A stretch of 64,000 bases of DNA from Paralichthys olivaceus (GCF_024713975.1 NC_091113.1:13280501-13344500), one strand, 5' to 3'; shown: positions 28,912-42,948, numbered from the stretch's first letter. Notes: generated from the sequence alone by a model not told the origin. Translations and numbers: made by a program.

Positions 28912-31900
28912 CTTGAAATTATATCCTTTCCGAGCCACTGAGCTGTCACAAACCTCACCTTCTTCCCAGCTTGAAAACAGACTTTGCTGTGGCAGGGTCT
29001 GAAAATGGAGATCCCCCATGCAAGACACCACCGTCTTGATGTCCACTCCCATGCTCCCAGTGTAAACAGGGGGACTTGTGTCAACCAAAATAGTAGCTTG
29101 GCCATGCTTATCACTGTCATTGATGCCTTCTTTTAAACCTTGTTATCATTAGAGGGCTGGCTGCTAATGAAGACACTGTAAACACTTAAAAGTGATAACG
29201 ATGGAGGCAATGGAAACTGTGAGGTTACTGACAAGCAGACATTTCCATAAAATGCCTTTTCCCAGCTTGAGGGTTTAAGCTTTGAGGCCACCGGAAACAA
29301 AATTGCTTAAAAGAAAACAAAAAGAAACTGAACACTGCATTCTTCACCACCATATTCATCCACCCCGTTTTTTTGCATTCATCCACTGCACATTCTAGAC
29401 CACACACTTTTAATAAAACCGATAAGGCAGATAATTAATTTGACAGATCCAGAGAGACGTCACAATGTGGAATTTTCATTGTTCTCCCAACATCATCACT
29501 TGTGACACCAGTTACACAAACCAGTTTGTCTCCATGGAGTCCGAAGCAGAGCGGACTTGTGCTGAAAGTTCACATTGAACATGAACTTTGACCCGAGCAA
29601 TGCTGATTGTTGTGAGTGCAGCCAAGCGCTGTGTTGGCCACGGCTTAAACTGAAAATGATGCCGATACAAGGAGAATACAACAACAAACTGACTACACAG
29701 AGTTAAAAAAATTTTGAGGTGAAATATAAGCATGTAGATGTAGGTGCCAGGTAGTGTCCCTGAAACAGATAGCAATTTACTGTTGGAAAAAATCACTAAG
29801 CGTTCTTGTGCTTCAAAAAGGTTTGGAAGCTGTGATAGAACAGAACATGGTGCCCACTGCAGTGTGCTGTTAGGCATATATGTACTTTAGGTCAGTTATC
29901 CACTGAAACAAGAAAATAATATTTTTGATACCGAGATGCAAAGTTTATTTCTGCACTTCAAGAGATTTAGTTAGTTTAGTGTCGATTGTGCTCTTGCTGA
30001 CTGAGGAAATCTTTAAGAGCTGAATAAGTTCTATACAAAGACATGAAGGTAGTGACCTTCACCACTATACAGATGACAGGATAGTGGGACTCAACCCTTG
30101 GGTTCTGTAAGGGGTTTTAAGTCTGAACCACAAGCCAACGTGTCTGGGGACGTTGGCCTGAGTCGGGTCTTTCTTGGAATTGCTGTTGTTCACACCACAT
30201 TTCATAATAAGGCTTTCATGGAGTCAGTCAGTATTTAGTGGCATGAATTCAGCTTATAATGTAGACATGCAGTGTGAGAACAACCAGATTAAAGGTGGAC
30301 GAAGGAAGATCTGTTGTGAAACTGTGGTGAATTCATTACTGGATAAAGAAAATGTAGTAAAAACCAATTCAACTCATTTTGGTTTGATGTTTGATGACTA
30401 AAACAATCTCCGTCCACACAAGCAATTTGGCTTCATATCAGTTTTAAGTTCCGTCCACAGCCTGGTCACACATGCACAGCAAATATTTTGGGTCAAAGTT
30501 CACCAAAATTAAACTCCACGCTGCAATTTGCTTTGCCAAAGGAACCAAATGATATATTCGCCTCCATCTTGCACAGATTGCATGTGAATGGGAGGCCACT
30601 GAAACATATGCATATGTGTGACTGTGCCCCAACATGCCTGAAAACCCATATCACATGACCGCTCCTGTTCAGTGGGCATGCAACATCCTGTTGTCCTCTT
30701 ACAAAAGGGGGTCATATGAAAGGCTGGGTTGTTACCCGAAAGGACCCAATCAGCAAGCAGGTTTGAGTGTCTATGTCATCGACCAGATGACATTAAAACT
30801 CTCATAATCATGGCACTCGACACGTGTAACTGTCCAAAACCTGTTATTATTTAATAGAAAGAAAAATCAATAGTAGCACAAGATATTGATAAACCATGAC
30901 TTCAGCCTTAAAGTAAAAAACAGTCATGTGTTGTTATTTGTTTATGTGTATGGTTGATATTATGAAATTAATGTAACTTACATTGATATACAGCAGGTAA
31001 GATATATGCTGTAATGTAAACATCTGTACACATCTGCCTCTGCTTTATATTGTTTTTTTTCAGTAAAACAAAATAAATTCTATGTATACTTCTATGTATA
31101 ATTCAGTTTATTTTCCTTATCAAGCACACGTTGTCTGCGGTTTCTGAAAACACACATCACACACAACTACCCCACTACGCTTTTAATACAGTTAGGGTTG
31201 TTTACATTTATCCCTTTCTAGTTGCTATGGAAATCTTTGATCAGTACTGTACATAATCCAAACTGTACATTTATTATAATATTAGAAAAACAGATAAGTG
31301 GAACTATTGCATATTCACAGGAAGAATTTCAATGTTTGACTTGAAACTGTGTCCCCTTCCTTTTCCCAAAATGCACAGCAGGGGGCAGCAATGCACCATT
31401 ATTTTCTTATCTTCACTGTATCAGAAACAATGGTTGTGTTGTTAAAACTCTCAGTGACGAAATACTCATTATATACAAGATACATATATATTTCAAACAC
31501 TCATGCATGAATAACAATCTTTGCTTATATTTAGGGGCGTTCAACCACATCCAAGTGTCACATGGAGTGACACATCACTTTAAGACAGATACCATTTAGT
31601 TTGTGTTAGTATCTGCAGTATTTACACGTCAACAGCTGGTTAATGTGTTTCAACCACCTGAGTCTGAGTCATTGCGCAGTCCGTTGATTTGTCCAAACGT
31701 CTGTCCTGAATTGGAAAGACACATACTGATGTCTGAAGGCTTCAGTGTTTGATACCCAGATCATCTTCCACTGGGCTCAAATACGAGTCGAAAAGGGTGG
31801 TGTAGGTTTCTCAGGCAGGGCTGGAGTCAAGTGGAGTAGATTCCAAAAGCAGGTCCAGAGGTGTCCAGAGGTTTCCAGACTGAGATCAGAGCAAATCAAA

Positions 31901-32312
31901 TCCTCTCCAAGATCAAATATGACTTAATAAATCTTCCCAAAAAAAAAAACTGGCTGAAAAAGCTTTTTAAGAATCTATAGAAATGAACCTGCAGGAGCTC
32001 TGTATGAAACCCAATACAAGGAATTATAAACAGGTTTTTAAATGCTCATCTTTGAAGGAGGGAGAAAATAAATGGACTGCATGGAAATTTGTTGCATAAG
32101 GAGGAAAAAGCTGAGAAAAAGTCAAACCAGGGTGAACACCAAATCAGTCCAGAGAGCTCAAAGAAACAGACAGTGACTCTGGAACGATGGCTGTCACAGT
32201 CCTGTCACTTCAGATCCAGTCTCAGTTTGTGTGTCTCGTCACATCGGTCCATCGATTTTAAAAGCGTCTCCCTGCCTGTTGTGTCCAACATATATCTTCC
32301 ATCGCTCCAGCC
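28912..32312. other. intergenic, gdf2 to gdf10
   Basis: It must include the gdf2 promoter and 5' UTR (just above 28911) and the gdf10 3' UTR. Minus-strand AATAAA hexamers occur at 31270-31275 and 31107-31112, roughly 1.0-1.2 kb past the gdf10 stop. A small local repetition of GTCCAGAGGT occurs near 31.85 kb. No exon, RNA gene or clear transposon is seen. Confidence 0.7.
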
Positions 32313-35300
32313 CTACCGACAGGCACAGGTTTCCACAGACATGCCGGGGTAAACCTTGAGAACCAGATTCCTGCTCGGGTCGAGGAAGAGCACGCTGAGG
32401 GGACTCATCTTCTCCGGAACGCAGCACGGCTCAGGCACGCCGGGGACGATACCCACAGCCCTGACAATGCTCTGGATGGTGGCGTGATTGGAAGGCCTCA
32501 CCACCTAGGGAAATAGGACACAGCAAAGGTTTGTTTTTATTAGAGACCACTCTCTGGGATGACACTTGGAATACAAGCGGAAATCTTAAAACATGTATAA
32601 ATACATAATAAATGTCCATGTGAGCTGTTAGAGTAAAAACATTGAACTTGATCTATCATGCAGCATTTTCAGTTGTATTCACTGCTTCTGCCTTTTGGTT
32701 TAAGAATTTTGTATTGACAGATATAATCCTCTAGACTTTCTCTATTTGTTTTTCTACAATTTCTCGCAAATTTTGGCAGTTTGGATCCAGGCATCTCCTG
32801 GTGTTCCCCTGTAGCTTCTGATTGTAAGGCCAGCACCTTGGTCATTTACCTGTGTGTATGAGTGAATTGAAGTTCCTTTTTACTCACAGTCTAAAGGTCT
32901 TTGCACTCTTTGCTCTAAAATGCAATTGTGTTGGTTGTGTCAATCAAATTTATACACTGACACTGAAGCTTCACCCGTCAACAAAGTTTTCAGATCAGTT
33001 TCTATTTGCTGCGTTTATCACATCTGTCAAAGGCGTTCCAGAGAGTTGTTTAGCACTTAGAGCCACTGTACTTGCAAACATCACATATGAGAAGCTAATA
33101 GATCTCATGTCACAGCATTAAGCACTATTAAACGTGTGGTAACTGTTGTCCCAGTGTTGCAAGTAGCATATAGAACTGGACCAATGACATCCTGAAATAG
33201 ACTAGGAAATTCTCCTTGTTCCTGGCGGCTTCTCAGAGTTGGACAGACTCGATGCTTCCTTTTTTTCGAGAAGTGACACGACCACAAAATCATCCTCCCT
33301 GCTCGACTACATTTTAGCTCCTACAAATTTTTTGATACGTATCACAAAAATACAGATTCAGTATGCAAAAGCCTAAAAGTAAAGGTTTCTCTCAAAAACA
33401 CAATAAAATACTACAAAATTGTGTACATCACTGCAGAAAAAAATTGGAATTCAGGCCAGAAAGTATTTACTACTGTGGATACACATTGCATTTCGCCATT
33501 GTATCTGCAGCAGTCCCACTAAATTAAAATCCTGATGTGAGACGAAAACAATTGGCTGCATGTTGTTTCATCTAAACTCAACCCTGATCTCTAAAGTTTA
33601 CAGCAGCAGAGGTTTAAAGACGTTATCTGGCTCACTTTAGGGATGGGGAACCCACAGGTCCCGGCGCAGAAGTATGCGTCAAAAGACTTCGGCGCCAAAA
33701 CCCACTCGCTCCAGCCGATGTCAGCGAAGTCGACCCTGAGGTACCTCCTGGAGCAAACCCTGGGCTCGCTCCACTGCCGCCTCCTTGCCTTTTTCATCGT
33801 CCTCTCATCGAAGCTTAGCACCTGTGGCTTACTCAGGCCCTCGTTATTTTCCTGACCCTGCTTCCTTCCTGGTTTGACCGCCACTTTGGCTTTAGCTGGA
33901 AAGTACGTGTTCTGCCAAAGTTCATGATTCTTCAAGGAGTTGAACTGAACCTCTGGGATGTCGTTTGTTTGCATCTGGAGATGGAGCTCCCTCCGAATTC
34001 TTGAGGTTGAGGCTGTGGAGGACGTGTCATCACCTACAGGGAAAGGCCCGTACCGCTGGAGTGACATGGCCACACTGTTTGGCTCATCTATAGCTCGATC
34101 ATCAGCATATACAAGAATATACGGCAGATTGGCTGGAGAGAGGCGCTCTTGGCCATGAGGGCTCCTCTGCTGCATGCGAGCCGCCCCAAACTCCATATCA
34201 AACTCCACTGTCACCACAAGCTCTTTGACGTCCCTGGCATGTTTCACCACCGCCGTCACGTCCCTCGATTGCCAAGAGCCTTTCTTGAAAGGAGCCAGAG
34301 TTATGTTTCCCAGTGGCGCTGCAAAAGCCGAGTTTGGGGATGATCCACGGAAGAGGAGCTGTGGGGAGGAAGGATGGGAATGCTGGAGGCTGCCGGACGG
34401 GTGGCGAGGCCGTCGGAAACGCCACGGTCGCTGGTGGTGGCGCTGTCGCTTGTAGAGGAAGTGGAAGGATGCAAAGAGGATGAGCTCGGAGTCTTGGATG
34501 GAGGACAGGTCGAACTGGAACACTTCTTTGCCGTGTGAAACACCTGAGGATTTAAAACAAAATGAGAAGAATGAAAAGGATGATAAGCTTATTTTCATCC
34601 CGTCTTCTATAATGTCCTTCATGTCTAATAGCTTTGAAAAAAAGGATTCATCTGTGATGTGACACACAGATGTTTTGCTCAACAGATGTTGAAGCTATGG
34701 AGGAACATCTGAAATTAAGAATAAAGACAACTGAAGCGATCCAGTTGCTGCCTTGAACCTTCTCTCATCTATTCTTTTTTTCCCCATTTGTCATTCGCTC
34801 TGGTGAGTTTGGCTGACAAAACCAACCTCAAATACGTCGTCCACAAAATGTTTCTCAACACTTCTGACTGACACGAGCAGCAGCATGGGAAATATTAAAA
34901 GTGCAGCACGGCAAAGTGCCGGCCTCACGCATGACCAAAAACCTCATCCTGGATGGCTATACTCTTGAAGTTGAACCTCGTCTCCCACACTTCCACCGCA
35001 GCCTGAAAGACAAACATTGGATCGGTCCAGTAGGTCTGTAGCCGGCATATGGAAATGCTTATAGGAGAGGGAGCTCCTCTGAGGGTTTTCGCTGTGCAGC
35101 CGGTGTCTGGGTGTGATAATAGGCTCTTGTCTAACACCTAGGCTACTGCTACCGGGGAACTAACAGTGCTCGACACTTAAAGTCCCTGAGAATCAGTAAA
35201 TCACAACACCGACAGAGCAAGGTGGGGGGAGATGTTTTTGCCCGAAGGTGATAGAGAGTGTTGCTGTGGGACTGACAAAACACCTGCATTCAGGATGTCC

Positions 35301-36304
35301 CACAGACATTATACTTCAGGTATTTTTACAAGGAATTATTTTGTGCACACAAGCGACTCGTGAAGTTCAAATGTTTATCTGCCTTTATTTCTGTATTTTC
35401 AGTTTGTAAAAGATCATGAACTATGCAACAAAAATAAATAAAATGATGCATTGCAGACAAAACACAAACAGATGACATGAATCTAGAAATTTATGGCCAG
35501 TGTCATGAATCAGCCTTAAACAGTTATAGTTATCTTTTAAAGACAGACTACTATCATGCAGATTCAATTTACTTCCGGACATAAGAAATTGACTTTGATC
35601 AATTATCTATTTATTGTGAAGTTTTAAAATGAAAAGCAACAATATACAATATACACAAAAATGTGTGCTTCAAAAATTATACAGACAAATATATATAAAT
35701 ATATATGTTGTTTTAAAAAGGTGAAAAAGTATGGTAGTTAAAAGAAGTGTATTATGCAGATTCGTTTTGTATTCTTTTTGGGGAAAAAAAATTCTTTTTG
35801 CTTAAATAACAAATTTGTTTGAAAAAGAAAATGATGGTCTTTTAAACGTATTTAGTCTTTTTACAAAATACCACTTTCCGTTAGTTAATACAAAATAAAG
35901 TTGGTCTCGAGGATTTTTAAAATAGTACGAATGTATTGTTTATGAAACAATACCAAGTTTTGCATCATTACTTTGTTCATGCAACCATGCATCCCATATC
36001 ATTTGCTCAGTGTGATAACACGTGGTGCGGGTCACTCACTCGGGACAGCTTTCAAACTTCTCACGGTGTTTCCGTCCCTCTGGCTCTGCTGCTCTTCACT
36101 GTACCTCTCGTACACTTTGAACATGTTGATGGAGACCATGTCCCGGTTCGCGCTCTCGTGCGCAAAGACGCGCCGATCCGCAGCCGGTGCATCCACGACG
36201 GCACCTTGACGCGCGGCTACTCCAAGATCCTCGGACACGAGTTTCCCCCAGCTGGACTCCAGAACCAGGAACAAATGCAGCAAGTGGAAAAGTAGGCTCG
36301 CCAT
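32313..36304 (-). CDS. gdf10: growth/differentiation factor 10 (BMP3b)
   Basis: Secreted TGF-beta-superfamily ligand of the BMP3 subgroup. Three exons, 36304-36040, 34543-33636 and 32504-32313, join in frame (CCCGA|GTGAGT to CTCAG|GTGTTT, then CCTAAA|GTGAGC to CCCTAG|GTGGTG) to 454 aa. The ATG opens a signal peptide ([20 protein letters not shown]). Family landmarks are [43 protein letters not shown], and [18 protein letters not shown] before the mature domain. Cleavage is probably after R344. The mature region has [18 protein letters not shown], then [39 protein letters not shown] and terminal CACR, with all seven knot cysteines. Introns are 1496 and 1131 bp; neither shows a recognisable internal feature. 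Human GDF10 also has three exons and similar length. Confidence 0.97.
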
Positions 36305-37206
36305 GGCTGATGTTCAAGGAAACTGTCCCATTCAAAAGAAACGTTGTGAAACTTTAATGTACGTTTTGTTTGAAAATAAAGTTAGACAGTAAGAATTAAA
36401 AAAGCGCTCCCTTTCTATTTCTCGTGGGTTGATGCCCACCCAGACTCACCAGCGTGTGTCCAGGTAATTCGTGTCAGAGCTGCACTCCACGGTTCACGGT
36501 CAACAGCTGTTCCCACAGTGGGAGGAGATGGTGGAGGGACGGACGCATCAAGCGCTGCTGCTGGATGACGCCTCGGAGCTCGCAGCCAACGAGAGCCACG
36601 CAGCTTCTCAGGTCAACTGTTTCATTGATTAAACGCGAGATTTGGAAACAGATTATCTTCCCACGAGACTGATAATGTGCACTGTGAATATATTTGCAGT
36701 AAAAGTTATACAGGCCTGTGCGACATCAATCAACTGCATCATTGAGAGGGAGAGATGTGAGGGGGTTCAGGGTGCGGAGATCTTCCACTTCTACAGCTGG
36801 AAAACAGCAAATGCCTGAAAAAAACACAGTAAACACGGGATATTATCATCATTATGGATATCCCGCTGTGACATGTTGTGTTTATACATTAATCATCCGG
36901 GAAACTGTCCCCTCAATCACAAAGAATTAGAAAAAGATCAACTGTTGTTGGGGATAATTCAAGTCAATGTGCGGATGTAGAGAAATAATGTGTAAAGGAT
37001 TATTTATACTTAACAGAAACATTTCTATGATGCTATTCCATCCAGATTACAAAATATTTACAAGTAAAACTAAAATGGCACCCGATCAGTTGTCTAAAGA
37101 AAAAAAAACCCTCCTACTTTTCTACCAGATCATTATTTTAGAATTAAGAGAGAGTTTGAATAAAACAAAAATCCTGCTCTGTTTTTCTGAATCAACAAGA
37201 TAGCTC

Positions 37207-37575
37207 AAACCCAGATAGCAGACAGATGTGGGCCACTTTGGCAATGATGCAAATCTTCTGATTTTCCATTGGCCCGAACAAAATGAATGTGAGCCTAAAG
37301 TTGTCCACTTGTAAAAAGCAAATATGCCCCAAATATCCCCAAACAAATTTGGCAAACGCACGGTTCTCTGGGCAACATGTAATCTGCATGTGAACCTAAT
37401 GTGGCCCATGTGGTAAATTGTGAATATTTGCCCAAGTAGCACAAAAACATTCGGGCCACCTTTGGTTGACAGGAACAGCAACACACCGCACATCATTCCA
37501 TGAGGTATGTGGGCAGGATGTGGGATATGGTCAAATCTGGGCCAGAAAATGTTTTTGCTCTGAGGGAAAGGTGCC
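37207..37575 (-). repeat. dispersed repeat family A (TGGGCC-type), copy 1
   Basis: Rich in TTGGCCC/GGGCCA words, with TTGGCCCGAACAAAATG, GAGCCTAAAG and ATCATTCCATGAGGT, the last two also seen at 60.5 kb. A further relative lies near 55.5 kb. The family is familiar in fish as a degenerate internally repetitive element. Confidence 0.6.
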
Positions 37576-38489
37576 TGCACAAAGCCCACAACATAATAAC
37601 AATGCCATCTGTATTTCTTTAAGACACGTGTATCTCCCAACTGATGCGGTCAGGGGGTCGTCAGGGAGTCATGTCTCTAGGTGAAATTGTGTCATTATCG
37701 TGTCATTTAGAGAAGTAAACAACCAACAGCAGAAAAAGAAACGCCCTACCTCTTTTTAAGGGCTCCTCTGCTCTCTGAGTTTCTGATGCAGCATAATAGT
37801 GTCTCTGTGTGATGGCAGCAGACTAAAGCCATCCTGGGTCAGACAGCTATTAAAATATCTCCTACTGGTCCTCAGGGTGATCACAAGGGGCTCTTTGACA
37901 CCGCCATGTCCTACACCAGGGATCCCCATCATGAAACGATGGTGTGTTTTTCGGTCATGCTGCTTTAACGAAAAGAGGCAGATAGGATCTGTCTCTTCGC
38001 GGGGAGCAATCAAACGCTGCTATCAGTCATTATGAGGCTGTCTGTTTGGTTTTCATGGAGTTAGAAAAACGAATGCGGCTCCTGTGCACTTTCCTTTGAT
38101 GCTGTTCTGTGTTTTTAGCCCACGTTTCTTGTTGTCATGCGAATAATGACTCTTCTCTTTCAGAAGGGAAGAGGGTTTATGTGTGCAAAGGGCATTACTT
38201 TGATATCGGTCAATATATTTTAACTATGACCACAATGATGATCTGAGCCTCAAGTTTCAGCTACGTAAAAGCATCCTGAGCTGTTCAGACAAACTCAGGA
38301 ATATATTCTGAAAACTGTTTTTGCAGAGTTTCCAGAGATTGCCTCTCATATATCAGAAGGCAACAGGAACCTGTTTGGAACATTCATGGAGGCTGTGATG
38401 CCTGAAGAGCATGCAGGAGGCTGAACATTACTCAGCCCCTCGATTGAGTCACAGCAGTGCGACTAGGTTCCATTTTTAAGGCGCTTTCA

Positions 38490-38695
38490 AATTTGACAGA
38501 CAAACGCGTCCTTCTATAACAAAGAAAAAAGGCTCCAATGGGTGGATCCTTCCCAGCACAACCCATTCCAGGATTCATTGAGCTTCATTGCCAAACCCTT
38601 TTTCCAAGAGGTAATGGTGCCGGCAAGCGACGACACATTGCTTGAGTATCAGGCTTCATCTCAACCGAACAGCTAGTGGTACACAAATTTAAAAA
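38490..38695 (+). repeat. dispersed repeat family C, copy 1
   Basis: Contains CCAATGGGTGGATCCTT, then CCAGGATTCATTG, AAGAGGTAATGG and a TCAACCGAACAG end, matching 42.52-42.71 kb in the same order and orientation. Confidence 0.65.
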
Positions 38696-39019
38696 CAGAG
38701 CGGCATTAAAACATTCTAGTTATGTCCATCTTTAGCTCTGTTGCTAGGTCACAGCAATAAGGGTTTGGATGAGCTGCTGATGATGGAAATCCTCTGTAGA
38801 CCAGATGGCCTTAGTTTGGTTCGGCATTCACAGTCTAGGAAGGAAAGGTCTTCGTGGGCTGTTTAGACCTTGTCCTCTGAAGTATGCAGCCCCTGAATTA
38901 AGACCTGGCTTTTGTCTGTGTCCTCTACATGTATGACACCTCTTTTTCATCCTGAGAGATATTTATATTCCTCCAGTTTCATGGCTTTCGCATGATGATG
39001 TCGCCTGCTTCAGTTGCTT

Positions 39020-39140
39020 CTGGACATTTTCCTGCTGTATTCTCTCAGTTGAACATTTTACCAGAGGGCTGGCAGGAAAAGTCCTGGAAAATGTCCAGAC
39101 TTCAGTGCATGTCTGAGAGCAGCTTTAATGAAACAAGTTC
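39020..39140 (+). repeat. dispersed repeat family D, copy 1
   Basis: Shares GAGGGCTGGCAGGAAAAG and GGAAAATGTCCAGA...TCTGAGAGCAGCTTTA with about 61.62-61.77 kb, same orientation. Confidence 0.6.
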
Positions 39141-41023
39141 AGTCCTCACCTGTTATCACAAGGTAGGTTTGTAACAGGTTTTAAACCTAAATGCTAAATG
39201 ATCGCATCAATGTAAACAGTTGGTACCAGGAGCTTCAGTCATAACCTGGAGGGATCATCTCCTCGTTTGCTTCAAACGGATCCATATTTTTGTCTGCTTC
39301 CATCTTCAGACGCTCCAGTTTTTGGTTTACGTCACATGCTTTGTAGTAGATCATGATTTATTCACTAACTGTGTTTTTCATTGCATTTTACCACCAAATA
39401 TCTGAGCATAAAATATTTATGTTGTCACTCGGTTCTGGTTCGAGAGAGAAGCCCCCTGCTAGTCTCCTCAGAGGAACATTTAGCGTCAACGTCTCAACAC
39501 ATGGAAATCTGTCACCAAAAACCGCCCCAGCTGTGACTCCTCCGGGTGACCGGCTGCAGCCACTGAGCCAAAACCACTTCAGCATGGTGATTAACCACCA
39601 CTTCAAAGGTAATTTAAACCTTTAGTGAGTATGTGTCACGCCCACAGCAAACATCATCAAGACCCCACCTCACTTAACAGCTTGCCTGCCATATGAGAAG
39701 ATGTGGAAATGTCAGAGCCTCAGTAGAACACAGCTCATTATTTGTTAGATTGAAATCAGTTCTATCCAATGAGCAGTTATTCATTGTAAAGCCACTAAAT
39801 AATTTTGACTTTGTTGTCCCACTCACATCAGGTTACCAGAGTAGTTCAGAAACAAAGTTCATCGTGCAGAGAAAGAGAATGAACGTATCCAAAGAGTCAT
39901 CATTATTATTAATATCATTATGTTGAAGCACATTAATTAAAACTAAAGCCTTCATGTTCCATAAGCAGTTTTTAAATTGCTCTATACCAGTGGAATTAAA
40001 ATGTTTTTGTTCTTCCTTTTGCATGAATGAAAATTTCCCAGCTCATCATGTTCTCTAATCTCTCACATTAGTCTTTTTTTCTTTTTAAGAAGTAAAAGGA
40101 CCAGATCATCATCGCCTGATTTTTTTTTTTTAATCCTTACAAATCACTGAATGTAAACTCGCCTCGGCATTTGCTTTTGAATGGAATTATTCACAACTGC
40201 GTGCTGTTTACTCCTGTTGCAGGTGATGTGCTTTAACTAAGCATAACCATCTGGCTCCATTCAAATACAAAAAGCTGTATCATGTTTAAAACTCACAAAT
40301 CAACGCATTTACCTCAAGTAAACAGTGAGGCTGATGTCAATGAATTGTGTGTAGATAGAAATTTGAATCATGTGCATGAACTAACAAGGAAAACTACAGT
40401 CTACACTCTCCAACAGGCCACATTCAGATTCACTAGAAGTGGATTTTATTTGAATCTGCACCAAATTTATCACGCATGCCTGGATTTTTTCATCTATATC
40501 TATCTATTCTCAGGTAAATCTACAGAAACGCCTAAAAGCACCCTTGCAATGTTAAAGAAAAAGAAAATCCTGGATTCAGCCAAGACCTGCACCAAATATG
40601 ACCACACATTTTCATGGAAATCAGGCAAATGGTTGTTGCATAATCGTGAAAACAAATAGACGACAACTCCACCTCCTCTGAGATGGTAAAACTACACTCA
40701 CAATAAAACCTATAGTGAGGGGTAATTGCAGAATTTAAATACACTGAATTGCTTTTAATGGAGAAAATACTTAATTTTCATGGAACCCTTTGTACAATCC
40801 TCCTCTCACTCACTCTAGCTGTTTTGAACGTCGTTAAAAACCTTCTGGAGGGTTTTTTTCTTTGAACATACAAATCAACAAGTGAGCACCTAAAAGGGAA
40901 TGGGAGGTAAGTAATTGAAGTAGCAGAACGTGGGGCAGCCCCGAATTCAAGTCCTCTCTCTGCACATTGAGATTCTCATTTAACTTTTTTCATCTTGTAT
41001 GACATCATGGATGACTCACCTCC

Positions 41024-41053
41024 CCTCCTCCTCCTCCTCCTCCTCCTCCTCCT
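41024..41053. repeat. (CTC)n microsatellite
   Basis: About ten CTC units in a run. A C-run and further CTC-rich DNA follow at 41.19-41.24 kb. Confidence 0.9.
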
Positions 41054-41370
41054 TTTTGTGAAGTGAAATGGAAGCATAGCCCCCCGAAATATGTTCTCAT
41101 TCACAGAATATTTGCCTGAGGTGCTCGTCAGGACATGGAGGAGGACAGACGAGCCCACCATGTTTCTTTTGGCTCCAGATCCCATACCCCCCCCCCATCT
41201 CAGAACCCCCCCACCCAATTTTCCTCCTCCTCTTCCTCCTTTTGACTTGTTTTCATACTGCTGGCTGCAGCTGAATGACCATTCATGCTCACTGCTGTTG
41301 GATAAGGATGTTTGTGTGCGTGTGAGAAGGTCTGAAGGCCATGACATCCCCTCGTCTGATGTGTGCCAAA

Positions 41371-41372
<2 letters not shown>

Positions 41373-41408
<36 letters not shown>
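41373..41408. repeat. (AC)18 microsatellite
   Basis: A perfect AC run, followed by shorter CA tracts at 41504-41541. Confidence 0.95.
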
Positions 41409-41409
<1 letters not shown>

Positions 41410-42519
41410 AGTCTGGATTCTGTGCCATACCTCCCTCATAGAGAGCCACAGTCATGCCACTTCAGCTCACATCGGCATCAACCAAACAGTGAGTGACAGG
41501 TCCACACACACACACACGGACACATGCAGACACACACACACCTCTAGCTCTCCATGGGAGATATCCGCTTGTCTCATGCGTTAGTGCCGTGAGTGGTCGC
41601 TGCAGTGCCAGCTGAGAGACGAAGGTCTGCTGGAGTCAGAGGGGAAACTTGTGCATGACAAATTTATGACTGCAAACTGCTGGAATTTGTCAGACTTTAT
41701 GGTAAAAAAGCAACAGCTGGCATAGCAGGAGAACGAGACCACATTTGTTCATGAGTCACCGGTGTGACGGACAAACTGGGAGCATGCACGTGTCTGATGA
41801 TGACCGTGGACCCACAAAATATAGATTCAAGTTTTGTAAGTTTGTGCTTTTCTGTGTGTGTCTGAGTCACACACACAAGCACGTGCAGCCCAAGCAACAT
41901 CTCAACCTCACCCCCCAGCTACTGTGTGTTCAGACAGAAAACAATGAGAATGCCAGCACCAAACACAGATTCACTTAGGGTGGAGAAAATTGCGAGTTGA
42001 GAGTGAAAAGGAGAGAAACTAGGGTATAAACATAATCACTTTTTGTTATCTTTTTCCTTTACACATAAAACACCAGTAATCTGAAGATCATTTCACATTC
42101 CTCACATGTTGCCAACTGTCCAGGTTCCGTTTTCACATCGAGACGAGTTCACATGGTCACTGAAAGTTGCAGTTTTGGCTGCAAAATTGTACTGTCAGGC
42201 AAAATGGAGGAAAAAAATAAATTAGTCTTCTGGTGCATAGACCCCATCATGATTTCATCGTGATTGAAGGGGGATGCTGAGAAGGGAACATGGCAACATA
42301 GTTATAAACAGGCATGAGGTTAGATGAGGTTAGCGAGCACTTTATCTGGAGGTAAAACCACCTGGGATCTCTTAGTGTGCAGGAACACTAAAATAAGTCG
42401 GTGAAGTTAAACCAGGGGGGGAATTTGTGTGATAATTCTGTTGTCTGCATTTTGACTCCTTCACATCTCGTTTACTCCTCTCACCTCAGATATAAACTGT
42501 TATTGCGTCACAGCTTCTT

Positions 42520-42715
42520 TGAAAGCGGTCAACGAATGTGTCGCTTCACCCCAGAGAAACTGAGGATCCAATGGGTGGATCCTTTTCCAGCCCAACATAT
42601 CCTAGGATTCATTGTGATGTTTTTTTTAAAAAGAGGTAATGGCGGCAGCACACGAGGAGGAATTGTCATTCTTGAATTTAGATATTGGCTTCAATTCAAC
42701 CAAACAGTTATAAAT
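42520..42715 (+). repeat. dispersed repeat family C, copy 2
   Basis: Matches the copy at 38.5 kb: CCAATGGGTGGATCCTT, CCTAGGATTCATTG, AAGAGGTAATGG and TTCAACCAAACAG in order. Confidence 0.65.
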
Positions 42716-42843
42716 ACAGTAAATATACAGTACAATACAGTAAATATGTAAAAAATAACATCTTTCAGGTTTTTTAATCAACCTAAGAACTTTCTCGTCC
42801 ATAAAGTAGCACGGTTGCAAACTGGTGATGCAATAAGAAGACC

Positions 42844-42948
42844 AGGCTGTCTCATTTCGGTTTGGCCGATGCTGTCTTCGTAGCCGATGAAGGATGCGTA
42901 GATGAGGTCCTTTGAAGGATGCGACCTGTTAATTGAGACACAGCTTAT
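42844..42948. mobile_element. short palindromic MITE-like element
   Basis: The left end GGCTGTCTCATTTCGG is inverted at the right end as AATTGAGACACAGCTTA. The middle repeats GATGAAGGATGCG/GAAGGATGCG. This resembles a short non-autonomous element common in fish (CTGTCTCATTTCGAAGG-type ends). It sits 130 bp past the family C repeat, and the two could be parts of one element. Confidence 0.5.

Noticed and set aside
28912..29088. In-frame upstream extension of gdf2 exon 1 (59 residues)
   Set aside because: The Met at 28911 starts a signal peptide and fits family length; the upstream part lacks one and is taken as 5' UTR.
33958..34455. Plus-strand frames inside gdf10 exon 2
   Set aside because: Antisense of a well-supported coding exon.
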